A DNA stretch of 64,000 nucleotides from Scybalousia_A sp045221575 (lineage in GTDB: Bacteria > Bacteroidota > Bacteroidia > Bacteroidales > P3). The position numbers and the translations under genes are program-made. A model generated the notes under the pieces. The model was given only the letters and a program-made list of their open reading frames with translations, was not told where the DNA came from and did no database searches. Positions within the stretch are counted from its first letter, which is position 1. Each line of letters starts with the position of its first letter. The stretch is from NCBI GenBank assembly GCA_045221575.1, contig JBGUWU010000019.1:46318-110317 (forward strand), given 5' to 3'. Shown here piece by piece: positions 40,370 through 49,161 of this stretch.

Positions 40370-42664
40370 ATGCAAAACAGAGGAAATCAAAAAGAAAATA
40401 GAAAGCAAAACAATAACAACGACGCAAGAAAGTATATTAAACGTATGTGGATTACTTACGGCGTATGTTTATTGCTTATCACCTTGTTTTTTACTTTCCT
40501 TTCATTGGGTTTATTAGGATTTATGCCGTCATTTGAGCAATTAGAGAATCCTAATAGTAATCTTGCAACCGAGGTTTTCTCCGACGAGGGAGAACTTTTG
40601 GGATATATCGGAATAGAAAATAGAACAAATGTAGATTATAAAGAACTTTCACCTTCTTTAATCAATGCTTTAAAAGCAACTGAGGACGCTCGTTTTGAGA
40701 ATCATTGTGGTATAGATACTCGAAGTCTTTTCAGAGTTTTGTTTAAAACTGTCTTAGGAGGACAAAACAAAGGTGGAGGTAGTACAATAACTCAACAACT
40801 TGCCAAAAACCTTTTCCCAAGAGACAAAACTTCTAAACTTGGAACTGCTTACTATAAACTTAAAGAGTGGGTTGTTGCTGTTAAACTTGAAAGACGTTAC
40901 TCTAAGCAAGAGATAATATCAATGTATCTTAATCTTGTTGATTACGGTTCAAATTCTTTTGGTATTAAAACAGCATCAAATACATTCTTTTCAAAACTTC
41001 CTAAAGATTTAAAGACAGAAGAGGCAGCTGTATTAGTGGGTCTTTTGAAAGCACCAACGACATATAATCCTATCCGTCATAACGAAAAATCAAAAGAAAG
41101 AAGAAATATTGTTCTTTCTCAAATGCATAAATATGAATATATTTCTGATCAAGAATATGATACTCTTATAAATTCTGCACTTGTTACTCATTATAATCCA
41201 GCTACTCACGACAGAGGTATTGCTACTTACTTTAGAGAAAAGGTTAGACAGTTTATGGACGAATGGTGTAAAACACATTATAAAAACAATGGTGAGAACT
41301 ATGATGTATATAGAGATGGCTTAAAAATATATACTACCATAAACTACAATATGCAAAAAAATGCTGAAGAAGCAGTAAATACTCATTTCAAAGAACTTCA
41401 AGCTGCTTTCTTCAATCAATGCAAAGGAAGGAAAGGTGCTCCTTTCACTGGTATATCTCAATCTAATATAAATAAATATTATGACCAATCTATGAAAACA
41501 TCTGAGAGATACATTCAGATGGTAAAAGAAGGGGCAAGTGAAAAAGAGATAAAAAAAGTATTTAACACTCCTATAGAGATGGAGATATTTACTTGGAATG
41601 GAGAAAAAGACACTATAATGTCTCCGATGGACTCTATAAAATATTATAAATACTTTCTTAACACAGGTATGGTTTCTATAGAACCTCAAACAGGACATGT
41701 TAAAGTGTATGTTGGAGGTATTAATTACAAATACTTCAAATTTGATAACGCACAACTTGGAAGAAGACAGATAGGATCTACTTTTAAACCATTTGTCTAT
41801 GCTTGTGCTATGAAAGACAGTGAGATTACTCCTTGTTTCCAAATAGAGAACTCACCTGTTACTTTCCCTGAATATGACAACTGGACTCCTAAAAATTCAA
41901 ATCATGCGAGGGAAGGTCAGATGGTTAATCTTAAATGGGCGTTGGCTAATTCTGTCAATTATATCTCTGCAGCTTTAATGAAAGACTACACTTCGCCAAG
42001 CAGTGTAATCAATCTTGTACGCCAAATGGGAATAAAGAACCCTATTCAACCTGTTCCTTCTATATGCTTAGGAACTCCTGACTTAACAGTTATGGAGATG
42101 GCTGGTGCTATGGCTACTTTTGTTAATCAAGGAATACATAAAGAACCTATATTTATAACAAAGATAACTAACAACAAAGGAATTGTCTTGGAAACATTTA
42201 CTTCTAAGAGTAACATAGCCTTAGATGAAAAAACATCTTACCTTGTCGTAAATCTTATGAAAGGTGTTGTTGATGGAGGTACAGGTTCAAGGCTAAGATA
42301 TAAGTTTGGCATAAAGAGTACTCTTGCTGGCAAAACAGGAACAACAGATAATAATTCAGACGGTTGGTTTATTGGTCTTAACCCTAAGCTTGCTACTGCT
42401 GTATGGGTTGGAGGTGAGTATCGTAGTATTCACTTCTCATCTATGACTTGGGGACAAGGAGCAGCAATGGCTCTTCCTGTTTATGGATACTTTATGGCTA
42501 AATGTGAGAAAGACCCTCATTTAGGATTTTATCAGGGAGGCTTTGCAAAACCTTCTGATTTAGAATTTGATGATGATTGTAATGCTTCTGGCAATGACGC
42601 TGGCGGAGGAGGAAATGATACTATTGCCGTAAGTACCGCCGGAGAATATAACAAAGAATGGTAA
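40370..42664 (+). CDS. Bifunctional penicillin-binding protein 1A
   Basis: A 764-residue class A PBP that polymerises and cross-links peptidoglycan in the periplasm. A membrane anchor (MWITYGVCLLLITLFFTFLS) is at about residues 25-50. The GT51 glycosyltransferase has ATEDARFENHCGID with the catalytic Glu, GGSTITQQLAKNLF and ERRYSKQEIISMYLN. The transpeptidase has Ser-X-X-Lys in IGSTFKPF, SVN in NSVNYISAAL and KTG in LAGKTGTTDN. The C-terminal tail is acidic with a Gly-rich segment. It is the last plus-strand gene of the holB cluster and faces the MBL hydrolase convergently, with 26 bp between stops and no hairpin. Confidence 0.96.
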   Translation: MQNRGNQKENRKQNNNNDARKYIKRMWITYGVCLLLITLFFTFLSLGLLGFMPSFEQLENPNSNLATEVFSDEGELLGYIGIENRTNVDYKELSPSLINALKATEDARFENHCGIDTRSLFRVLFKTVLGGQNKGGGSTITQQLAKNLFPRDKTSKLGTAYYKLKEWVVAVKLERRYSKQEIISMYLNLVDYGSNSFGIKTASNTFFSKLPKDLKTEEAAVLVGLLKAPTTYNPIRHNEKSKERRNIVLSQMHKYEYISDQEYDTLINSALVTHYNPATHDRGIATYFREKVRQFMDEWCKTHYKNNGENYDVYRDGLKIYTTINYNMQKNAEEAVNTHFKELQAAFFNQCKGRKGAPFTGISQSNINKYYDQSMKTSERYIQMVKEGASEKEIKKVFNTPIEMEIFTWNGEKDTIMSPMDSIKYYKYFLNTGMVSIEPQTGHVKVYVGGINYKYFKFDNAQLGRRQIGSTFKPFVYACAMKDSEITPCFQIENSPVTFPEYDNWTPKNSNHAREGQMVNLKWALANSVNYISAALMKDYTSPSSVINLVRQMGIKNPIQPVPSICLGTPDLTVMEMAGAMATFVNQGIHKEPIFITKITNNKGIVLETFTSKSNIALDEKTSYLVVNLMKGVVDGGTGSRLRYKFGIKSTLAGKTGTTDNNSDGWFIGLNPKLATAVWVGGEYRSIHFSSMTWGQGAAMALPVYGYFMAKCEKDPHLGFYQGGFAKPSDLEFDDDCNASGNDAGGGGNDTIAVSTAGEYNKEW

Positions 42665-42690
42665 AACTTTTTGTTGTTTAAACAATCTTA

Positions 42691-43473
42691 TTATATATTT
42701 ATTTTTAAACCATCGTACGCAAGATGAATATTTTGTGGTAGTTGTTTTTCTATCTTCTCGTATGGTCCTACTTCATGGCTAAGATGTGTTAGATATGCTT
42801 CTTGAGGTTGTACTCTTTCTATTAAAGCAATGGCTTGATCAATAGTAAAATGAGAAAAATGTTCCTGCTTTCTAAGAGCATTAACCACAAGTGTTTTAAC
42901 TCCATATAGTTTTTTTTCTTGAGCAATATCTATTGTCTTTGCATCTGTTACATATGCCAAAGAGCCTATACGAAAAGCAAGAGTAGGAAGTTTGGCATGC
43001 ATAACTTCTATAGGAATAATATCCAAATCTTTTATCGTAAAATGTTCTGTATTGTGAGGATCTATCTCATGTAAGTTAAAATTAGGAACTCCAGGATATT
43101 GAGCATTCTCAAAAACATAGTAATACATCTTTCTCATACCATTAAGAGCTTCTCTATTTCCATAAATATCCATAGCTCCTTTCTGCAAATAATTAAAAGC
43201 CCTTATATCATCTAATCCTGCTGTATGATCTCTATGTTCATGTGTAATAAGTATAGCATCTAAGTATTCTATACCTTCTCTTAGCATTTGGTAACGAAAG
43301 TCTGGACCAGAGTCAATACAAACTCTTGTACCTCTATCCGATTCTATCAATGCAGAAGTACGAAGTCTTTTATCTCTTGTGTCCTTAGACGAACAAACTT
43401 CACAATGGCACCCGATAATAGGCACACCAAGTGAAGTTCCTGTTCCTAAAAGAGTGAGTTTTAAAGAGCCCAT
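42691..43473 (-). CDS. MBL-fold metallo-hydrolase, PhnP-like
   Basis: I choose ATG 43471-43473 (260 residues, MGSLKLTLLGTGTSLGVPII). It has GGGGAG about 12 bp upstream and overlaps the fabH stop by 13 bp. An earlier ATG at 43494 is possible. The metal site is ITHEHRDHTAGLDDIRAFNY (HxHxDH). IGCHCEVC supplies an N-terminal cysteine pair as in PhnP-type hydrolases. AYLTHLSHEVGPYEKIE carries the C-terminal histidines. PhnP cleaves cyclic phosphodiesters, and the substrate of this homologue is unknown. It is the last gene of the DUF177-rpmF-plsX-fabH operon. Confidence 0.88.
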   Translation of the reverse strand: MGSLKLTLLGTGTSLGVPIIGCHCEVCSSKDTRDKRLRTSALIESDRGTRVCIDSGPDFRYQMLREGIEYLDAILITHEHRDHTAGLDDIRAFNYLQKGAMDIYGNREALNGMRKMYYYVFENAQYPGVPNFNLHEIDPHNTEHFTIKDLDIIPIEVMHAKLPTLAFRIGSLAYVTDAKTIDIAQEKKLYGVKTLVVNALRKQEHFSHFTIDQAIALIERVQPQEAYLTHLSHEVGPYEKIEKQLPQNIHLAYDGLKINI

Positions 43474-44450
43474 TTTACTAATACTGCTCCCCAAGTAAAT
43501 CCTGCTCCAAAAGAAGTTAGGATTAAATTGTCTCCTTTCTTGAATCTATTTTGATTTTCATATATAAGCATAGGTATTGTTGCAGAAGTTGTGTTACCCA
43601 TTCTCTCTATATTTACAAGCACTTGTTCTGGTTTTAGTTCTAATCTATCTCCTGTTGCTTTTATTATTCGTAAGTTAGCTTGATGTGGTAACAAGAAATC
43701 TATATCTGATTTCTGCATATTGTTCTTTTTCAATAACTCTTCAGTAACCTCTGCCATCTTAACAACAGCCCATTTAAATACGGCCTGTCCTTCTTGGTAG
43801 ATAAAGTGTTGGCGATTCATAACAGTTTCTACTGTTGCAGGATAGCAAGAACCTCCCGCTACTTGATGTAAGTGTTTTACTCCTACTCCATCAGAATAAA
43901 GTATCTCATCTATTACTCCTACGCCTTCTTCTTCACTTGCCTCCAAAAGGATTGCTGCTGCTGCGTCTCCAAAAATTGGACAAGTTGCTCTGTCTTGATA
44001 ATCCACGATAGAAGTCATCTTCTCTGCTCCTATAACTATGGCTTTCTTTACCATGCCTGCTTCAATATATTTTGCAGCAGTAGTTATTCCATAAACAAAG
44101 CCTGAGCAACCAGCATGCAAGTCAAAACCGAAGCCTTTTCTAATATTACATTTGTCTGCAATAATGTTGGCAGTAGCAGGGAACTGCATATCTGGTGTAA
44201 CAGTACAACAAATAATAAGTTCTATTTCATCAGGAGAAAGATTTTTCTTCTTTAGAATATTATCCACAACAATCTTACCCATATCTGAAGGTCCTTTGTG
44301 GTCTTTTAAAATATGACGCGTTTTAATACCAATACGTGTCATTATCCATTCGTCAGAAGTATCAACCATTTTTGATAGCATTTCATTATCTATCACATCT
44401 TCTGGTACATATCCTTCTACTGCAGTTATTATGGCTCTTGTTTTTGACAT
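43461..44450 (-). CDS. fabH: 3-oxoacyl-[ACP] synthase III
   Basis: FabH condenses an acyl-CoA primer with malonyl-ACP to start fatty acid synthesis. At 329 residues it is of normal length. The catalytic Cys is in HAGCSGFVYGI, His in LPHQANLRII and Asn in ERMGNTTSATIP. DTSDEWIMTRIGIKTRHI marks the N-terminal substrate region. It lies 12 bp after plsX and overlaps the MBL hydrolase start, in the conserved DUF177-rpmF-plsX-fabH order that couples fatty acid and phospholipid synthesis. Confidence 0.97.
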   Translation of the reverse strand: MSKTRAIITAVEGYVPEDVIDNEMLSKMVDTSDEWIMTRIGIKTRHILKDHKGPSDMGKIVVDNILKKKNLSPDEIELIICCTVTPDMQFPATANIIADKCNIRKGFGFDLHAGCSGFVYGITTAAKYIEAGMVKKAIVIGAEKMTSIVDYQDRATCPIFGDAAAAILLEASEEEGVGVIDEILYSDGVGVKHLHQVAGGSCYPATVETVMNRQHFIYQEGQAVFKWAVVKMAEVTEELLKKNNMQKSDIDFLLPHQANLRIIKATGDRLELKPEQVLVNIERMGNTTSATIPMLIYENQNRFKKGDNLILTSFGAGFTWGAVLVKWAL

Positions 44451-44461
44451 TCTTTTATTAA

Positions 44462-45406
44462 TTAATTGTTTGACTGCAATACTTCCTTCAAAGCATCTAC
44501 AATCTTTGACTCATAAATCTTTTTGGATTGAAGCACCATGGATTTTATCGCTTTTTCATTGGAAATACCATGACCAACGATAACAACGCCATTAGCTCCT
44601 AAGAGAGGAAGACCACCATATATCTCATAATTAAATCGTGCTATGAATTCATCAACCAAACCTCTTTTTACGATAGTCCTTGCGAAAGATTCAATATTCT
44701 TCATCATCAAGTTACCAACAAAACCATCGCAAACAATTACATCAGCATTGTCTTTAAATATTTCAGATGGTTCTGCGTTGCCTATGAAATTATATGAACC
44801 TTCTTTCATTAGTTGATGTGCTGCCTTGCTTTGAAGATTACCTTTACCCTCTTCTTCTCCTATATTTAGCAAAGCAACTCTTGGGTTATTTATTCCTAAA
44901 GCACATTTAGCATAGTAACTTCCTAAAAGTCCAAATTGATCTAATACCTCTGGTTTAGTGTCTGTATCAACACCAACATCAAGCAAAATGGTTACACCCT
45001 CTTTTGCTTTTGGAACAAGTGCTGCAAGACATGGACGCAAAACATTCTCCATCAAACCAACACTATACATTGTTCCAACAAGCATTGCACCTGAATTACC
45101 TGCTGAAGCGAATGTATCAATCAAGCCTTTCTTTAAATAACCAAAACCTACTGCCAATGATGACATAGGTTTTTCTTTGAAAGCTTTGATTGGAGAATCG
45201 TGCATATCAATAACTTGAGGACAATCCACTATTTGTAGATTATCCATTGTAGCGCCTTGTTCCTTAATTATTTGTTCAATTTCTGTCTGCTTACCGAAAA
45301 GCACTAACACATCTTCGGATGCAAGTTCTTGTTTAGCCAATATTGCACCTTGAACAATTGCTTTTGGGGCAAAATCTCCGCCCATAGCATCTAAACCTAT
45401 TCTCAT
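44462..45406 (-). CDS. plsX: Phosphate acyltransferase PlsX
   Basis: PlsX makes acyl-phosphate from acyl-ACP as the first step of phosphatidic acid synthesis in bacteria without reliance on PlsB. The 314-residue protein starts MRIGLDAMGGDFAPKAIVQG, the family signature. It has FASAGNSGAMLVGTMYSVG and ADVIVCDGFVGNLMMKNIE, also diagnostic. It sits between rpmF (22 bp upstream) and fabH (12 bp downstream). Confidence 0.97.
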   Translation of the reverse strand: MRIGLDAMGGDFAPKAIVQGAILAKQELASEDVLVLFGKQTEIEQIIKEQGATMDNLQIVDCPQVIDMHDSPIKAFKEKPMSSLAVGFGYLKKGLIDTFASAGNSGAMLVGTMYSVGLMENVLRPCLAALVPKAKEGVTILLDVGVDTDTKPEVLDQFGLLGSYYAKCALGINNPRVALLNIGEEEGKGNLQSKAAHQLMKEGSYNFIGNAEPSEIFKDNADVIVCDGFVGNLMMKNIESFARTIVKRGLVDEFIARFNYEIYGGLPLLGANGVVIVGHGISNEKAIKSMVLQSKKIYESKIVDALKEVLQSNN

Positions 45407-45427
45407 AAGATGATAAGGTTTTAGTTA

Positions 45428-45622
45428 CTACTTAGAAGCTTTATCTTGTGCAGGTTCTATTGCTAATTTTCCTCTGTAATATCCGCACTCAGGACAAACT
45501 CTGTGAGATTCTACAACTGCTCCACAGTTTGAACATGTTGCTAATTGAACTCCCTCCACTCTATCGTGTGATCTTCTTTTTGCTGTTCTCGTTTGTGAGA
45601 ATCTGTGTTTTGGATGTGGCAT
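45428..45622 (-). CDS. rpmF: Ribosomal protein bL32
   Basis: A 64-residue ribosomal protein, MPHPKHRFSQTRTAKRRSHD at the start. The zinc ribbon is formed by two CxxC pairs (CSNCG and CPECGYYRG). Length and the following acidic/Ala tail are normal for Bacteroidota. The presence of all four Cys indicates the zinc-binding form. It is co-transcribed with DUF177 upstream and plsX-fabH downstream. Confidence 0.97.
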   Translation of the reverse strand: MPHPKHRFSQTRTAKRRSHDRVEGVQLATCSNCGAVVESHRVCPECGYYRGKLAIEPAQDKASK

Positions 45623-45645
45623 TTTATTCTATGTTTTTTTTTATT

Positions 45646-46161
45646 TTATTTTAATTCTTTCAACTTTGCCCATCTTGGATCAAAGTCTTCTTTTTCCTCT
45701 ATCTTTCGGTCATTAATGGCCTCCAAAATTTCTATCATTTTCCTATCACAATCCTTTTCACTTCCGTGCATCGGCGAGATAGGTATCTCTAATCTCAATT
45801 CTTCGTATATGAATGAAAGCAAGTCTATATCATTTTCATTCTCAGGAATTATCCTTTCGTTAATATCGGGTTCTGAATACTCTTCACCGAATTTAACATA
45901 CAATACTGACTCTTTTTTTATTGGAAACTCCACTTTGGATAAGCATCTTGAACATATCAAACTCATTGTACCCTCAAACGAGAAATATATCTCAATAAGC
46001 CTCTCGTTCTTGACTATCCTCATGCTTAATTCACAACTCAAATCTTCAGCATCTTTGCAATCAAACTTTTCAAATAACTCCTTATTCAAGTGTAAATTAT
46101 AAATGTTCTCACCATTCTTTAATTTACTAATCTGAATAATATAATCCTTCTCCTCAAACAT
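45646..46161 (-). CDS. DUF177 (YceD) family protein
   Basis: A 171-residue protein next to rpmF, the conserved position of YceD/DUF177. Two Cys pairs are not visible as in some homologues, but ICSRCLSKVEFPIKKESV contains the CxxC of the DUF177 core. SEPDINERIIPENENDIDLL then SFIYEELRLEIPISPMHG match the domain's ending. YceD has been linked to 23S rRNA accumulation in bacteria and plants; its role here is inferred from family and position. It is the first gene of the operon, with a consensus promoter at 46187-46216. Confidence 0.88.
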   Translation of the reverse strand: MFEEKDYIIQISKLKNGENIYNLHLNKELFEKFDCKDAEDLSCELSMRIVKNERLIEIYFSFEGTMSLICSRCLSKVEFPIKKESVLYVKFGEEYSEPDINERIIPENENDIDLLSFIYEELRLEIPISPMHGSEKDCDRKMIEILEAINDRKIEEKEDFDPRWAKLKELK

Positions 46162-46186
46162 ATACTTTTATTGCAATTTGAGTTTG

Positions 46187-46216
46187 CAAAAGTACAACTT
46201 TTTTATTATCTGACAA
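46187..46216 (-). promoter_or_regulatory. Promoter of DUF177-rpmF-plsX-fabH operon
   Basis: On the minus strand, TTG (complement 46214-46216), 19-bp spacer and TACTTTTG (complement 46187-46194) match the -33/-7 consensus. The ATG is about 20 bp past the presumed start of transcription. Confidence 0.8.
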
Positions 46217-46315
46217 AATATATGGATTTTTTTTTCAAATATTTTGATTTAACTCCATTGAAACATAATTCTTAGCCCATAAAATCAATAAATAATTTTG
46301 CCACTCTTAATTTCA

Positions 46316-46421
46316 TTTTTGCCAAATCAAATCTTTGTGTCAAAAAAACTATTTTTTTGACATAAAAACCAAGTTTGGCAGGAACAAAATGCCGTTTGAC
46401 AAAAAAAACAACACCATTTGG
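46316..46421. repeat. Loosely phased TTTGNC/A-tract repeats
   Basis: TTTG motifs occur at 46318, 46334, 46356, 46374, 46395 and 46417 (mean spacing about 20 bp), each inside a short palindrome-like block such as TTTTTGCCAAA, TTTGTGTCAAA, TTTTTTGACATAAAA, GTTTGGCAGGAAC and CGTTTGACAAAA. The region is a gene-free stretch (46217-46512) between folK and the DUF177 promoter. Phasing is less strict than in the other arrays. Confidence 0.5.
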
Positions 46422-46512
46422 AGTTACTTTAATTTAGAAAAATATAAAAGAGTTTTGATATTTAATCATTTAACAATGATTAATCTATATTATTATTCTA
46501 TTTAGAAATAAG

Positions 46513-46992
46513 TTATGAAACTTTAATATCTTTGATTTTTTGTTTTAGCGTTGGGTGAAGATAATTAGGCATAACTTCTCTTAGAGGTTTAAGAACAAAA
46601 TCTCTTTTGTGTAAAAGAGGATGAGGAACTACTAAATCTTTTGTTTCTATTACCTCATCATTATAAAACAATATATCTATATCTATTGTTCTTGATTGAT
46701 AACCTGCTTCGTTGTTGCGTTTTCTTCCTAAAACAGATTCTATATTATGAATTTCTTTTAATACATCTTCGCAAGATAATTTGGTGGAAAAACAAGCAAC
46801 AGAGTTAATAAAAAGATTATCAGAGGTAAATCCCCAAGGTTTTGTTTCAATAAAAGCAGATTTGCTTATCATTCTACCGACTGTTTCTTCCAATAATTTA
46901 TATGCTTGTTCTATTGTTTGCTTTCTTTCGCCTAAGTTGGAACCAAAAGACAAGACAAGCAAGTTTTCTATATCAAGTTTAAAGTTATTCAT
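46513..46992 (-). CDS. folK: 2-amino-4-hydroxy-6-hydroxymethyldihydropteridine diphosphokinase
   Basis: FolK (HPPK) transfers pyrophosphate from ATP to 6-hydroxymethyl-7,8-dihydropterin in folate synthesis. The 159-residue protein has VLSFGSNLGERKQTIEQAYK at the start, ETKPWGFTSDNLFINSVACF, then GRKRNNEAGYQSRTIDIDIL and FYNDEVIETKDLVVPHPLLH. These are the full set of HPPK motifs, including the DIDIL metal-binding Asp pair. It lies 10 bp after the preceding envelope gene, so it is probably the last gene of that operon. No terminator was identified. Confidence 0.95.
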   Translation of the reverse strand: MNNFKLDIENLLVLSFGSNLGERKQTIEQAYKLLEETVGRMISKSAFIETKPWGFTSDNLFINSVACFSTKLSCEDVLKEIHNIESVLGRKRNNEAGYQSRTIDIDILFYNDEVIETKDLVVPHPLLHKRDFVLKPLREVMPNYLHPTLKQKIKDIKVS

Positions 46993-47001
46993 CTTTAAAA
47001 A

Positions 47002-47859
47002 TCAAAAGTTTAATAGAATATTTTTTATCTTAGCATTAAAATCCTTTGTCTTTAGGTAATTATACTTATTAGCAAGATATACAGCTCGCTTTTGTTGGCC
47101 TGTATATGTTGCAGCCAATATTCCTGCTCCTCCTATCCAAGCTGTAAGATAATCTTTGTGCAACGCTTGATAAATTCCAAAGGTAAGAACTCCTGCATTG
47201 ATAACAAAAGCAGTTATGCCCTCAAACCAATAACCAGAATATACATGTCCTAAACCGGGAAAGAAAGAAAGATGTCTTGCTTTCTTTTCGTTCTTTTGTT
47301 TAGGCAGGTGAGTATAAAGACTATCTAATAGATGTTTATCTTCATTGGTAAGATATGTTACTTTGTTCTCATATTCCAATAGCTTGTTATAAGCAGTAGC
47401 ATAGTCTTTCAGTTCATTGAGGTTTAAGATTTCAACAAGCAAGAGATCTTTTGACGGATTTTCTTGCAGGTTTAAATCCATTGATAACATTGTTTGCTGT
47501 GCTTTAGAAAAATCATCTGCAAGATAAAAACAAAGAAGCATTTGATAAAAAACAGAATCTTTCTCTTCCAAAGACATATCATATAGTGGTATTCTTTGCA
47601 AAGTGTAAGCAGATTTAAGATAATCTTCTTTGATTTTATAGATATGGGCTTTGTGTTTCAAGGCCTGTTTCTGTACAACGGCATCTTGAGAAAAATAAAA
47701 CACACGTTCATATTCCAAAAGAGCATTATCTAAATCCTCTTTCGCAAAATACTCCTCCGCAATCTCAAACTGTTGGCTATAAGCCAAAGGTAGTTCTAAG
47801 AGGAATATGAATAGTATAAAGAATACTAATGTTTTGTTCTTCATTAAAAACATCATCAT
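47002..47859 (-). CDS. Exported TPR/PGLG membrane protein
   Basis: A 285-residue protein. A signal peptide (KTLVFFILFIFLLELPLAYS) is near the start. Residues about 30-180 are TPR-like helices (AEEYFAKEDLDNALLEYERV). A C-terminal membrane module has SFFPGLGHVYSGYWFEGITA then VINAGVLTFGIYQALHKDYL and one more hydrophobic segment. ATG 47842-47844 (fifth codon after 47859) is an equally likely start. The PG[LM]G...Y.G...EG motif is shared with the upstream paralogue (47777-48724), with which it overlaps 83 bp. Function is unknown. The motif resembles TM2/DUF5683-type envelope proteins. Confidence 0.75.
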   Translation of the reverse strand: MMMFLMKNKTLVFFILFIFLLELPLAYSQQFEIAEEYFAKEDLDNALLEYERVFYFSQDAVVQKQALKHKAHIYKIKEDYLKSAYTLQRIPLYDMSLEEKDSVFYQMLLCFYLADDFSKAQQTMLSMDLNLQENPSKDLLLVEILNLNELKDYATAYNKLLEYENKVTYLTNEDKHLLDSLYTHLPKQKNEKKARHLSFFPGLGHVYSGYWFEGITAFVINAGVLTFGIYQALHKDYLTAWIGGAGILAATYTGQQKRAVYLANKYNYLKTKDFNAKIKNILLNF

Positions 47860-48724
47860 TTAGTTTTACACTTATATATGAACCATAAATATTTCCTATG
47901 TAAAAAATACTTCCTATTGTGCCAAAGAGTATTGTTTTCCAATTTTTGAAGCCATGTCTTATCCAATTTTCTGTTGTTAGTGCAGCAAAAGAACCAACAG
48001 TAACAAAAGAACTTACTCCCTCTCCAAAACTACCAGCATATATCTTACCTAAGCCAGGAACAAGTGCTGAAAGACAAGCAGACAAGAAAGGTGATTTCCT
48101 TTTGTAGTTTTTCAAAGAAAGATATATACTATCCAAATCTTTTTCTTTATTTGATAAGACATAAGAAGAATAAGAAAAACTTTCTCTATATTTTTCATAC
48201 AAACCAAAATCTCTCATCAAAAGAGAATGACCTGCTTGTTCAAAAGCATATAACTCAGTATGAGAAGAAAGCAATTCTTTATGTTCTTCAAGATTTGAGT
48301 AAGAAAGTTTATATTCTCCTAAGTAAGCATTGGAAAGAGAAGAAAAGAAAACCGAAGATGGTTTAAAATTTGACTCTTCTCCTACTCTATCAAATAAATC
48401 TACAGCTTTATTTAAAGAACGATTGGAATAGAAGACCCAAGCTCTTAAAAAGTTTATAGTGTCTAAGGTTTGAGAAGAATAGTCTTCGTTTGAAAAATCT
48501 CTCTCTGCCCATGTATTTGCTTGTTCTTTCATATTATTACCCAGAAGATAGCAAACAAACTCAAAGTCTTTTTTTACTGTATTTTGAGAATAAGAAACAA
48601 AAGGAATAACAACAGAAAACAAAACAAAGAAAACAAAGCAATTTATCTTTCTTTTATTAAGATAGATACTGTTTGTTTGCTTGTATTTCTTGCTATTGTT
48701 TTTATTTGTTTTGCACTGTATCAC
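47777..48724 (-). CDS. Exported TPR/PGLG membrane protein, upstream paralogue
   Basis: A 315-residue protein starting with GTG at 48722-48724, overlapping the YidD gene by 23 bp. A hydrophobic export signal (INCFVFFVLFSVVIPFVSYS) follows a Lys/Asn-rich stretch. TPR-like helices span about 50-190. The C-terminal membrane module reads SACLSALVPGLGKIYAGSF then GEGVSSFVTVGSFAAL, the same PGLG...YAG...GEG pattern as in the next gene. The last 25 residues overlap the start of that gene. Paired paralogues in one operon with YidD suggest an envelope complex. Function is unknown. Confidence 0.75.
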   Translation of the reverse strand: MIQCKTNKNNSKKYKQTNSIYLNKRKINCFVFFVLFSVVIPFVSYSQNTVKKDFEFVCYLLGNNMKEQANTWAERDFSNEDYSSQTLDTINFLRAWVFYSNRSLNKAVDLFDRVGEESNFKPSSVFFSSLSNAYLGEYKLSYSNLEEHKELLSSHTELYAFEQAGHSLLMRDFGLYEKYRESFSYSSYVLSNKEKDLDSIYLSLKNYKRKSPFLSACLSALVPGLGKIYAGSFGEGVSSFVTVGSFAALTTENWIRHGFKNWKTILFGTIGSIFYIGNIYGSYISVKLNDDVFNEEQNISILYTIHIPLRTTFGL

Positions 48725-49160
48725 TTTTTGTTTTCTTTGTTGAGTAAATAAATACGTCTTCTTTATGTTTTCCTATATGTATATCAAAAAAATCCAAACC
48801 TTTGCCTGCCAAGGCTATCCTATTGCAACGCATCAACCTATCTGTTGTACATATTACTCCTTTAAACAAACCATATTGTTTTATTAATTCTTTACTATAT
48901 GCTGAGCATGAAGGAGAATAAGCACAAGAACGAGAAACAACAGGAGACAATCCTTTCTGATAAACAAACATAGCAGAAGACAAAACGTGATAAACTAAGT
49001 TTTTAGACTTAGTTTGCTTAAATCCATAAACAACTTCTCTGTCTTTGAATTGAGAGTTTGTGTAAGTGTGTTGTTGAAGTAGTTTTATGTCTTCCTTGTT
49101 CTGAGAAAAAACCATCTCAAAAGCAAAACTAAGAAACAAAAAAAAGAATGTCTTTTTCAT
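48702..49160 (-). CDS. yidD: YidD-family membrane insertion factor with export signal
   Basis: YidD proteins assist membrane protein insertion near YidC and are normally about 70-85 residues. Here the YidD core lies at about residues 64-130 (KGLSPVVSRSCAYSPSCSAY, with the conserved CxxxPSCSxY, and TDRLMRCNRIALAGKGLDFF). It is preceded by a signal peptide (MKKTFFFLFLSFAFEMVFSQ) and a 40-residue linker. The protein would therefore be exported or anchored with its core in the periplasm, which is odd for the family. It sits 1 bp after a LolA-like gene and overlaps the first PGLG protein gene. Confidence 0.85.
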   Translation of the reverse strand: MKKTFFFLFLSFAFEMVFSQNKEDIKLLQQHTYTNSQFKDREVVYGFKQTKSKNLVYHVLSSAMFVYQKGLSPVVSRSCAYSPSCSAYSKELIKQYGLFKGVICTTDRLMRCNRIALAGKGLDFFDIHIGKHKEDVFIYSTKKTKSDTVQNK

Positions 49161-49161
49161 A

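Noticed and set aside
41321..41842. Minus-strand 173-residue open frame inside PBP1A
   Set aside because: Fully inside and antisense to a gene with complete catalytic motifs. Composition is typical of a shadow frame.
48064..48366. Plus-strand 100-residue open frame
   Set aside because: Antisense shadow of the PGLG protein gene, with no signal or family features.
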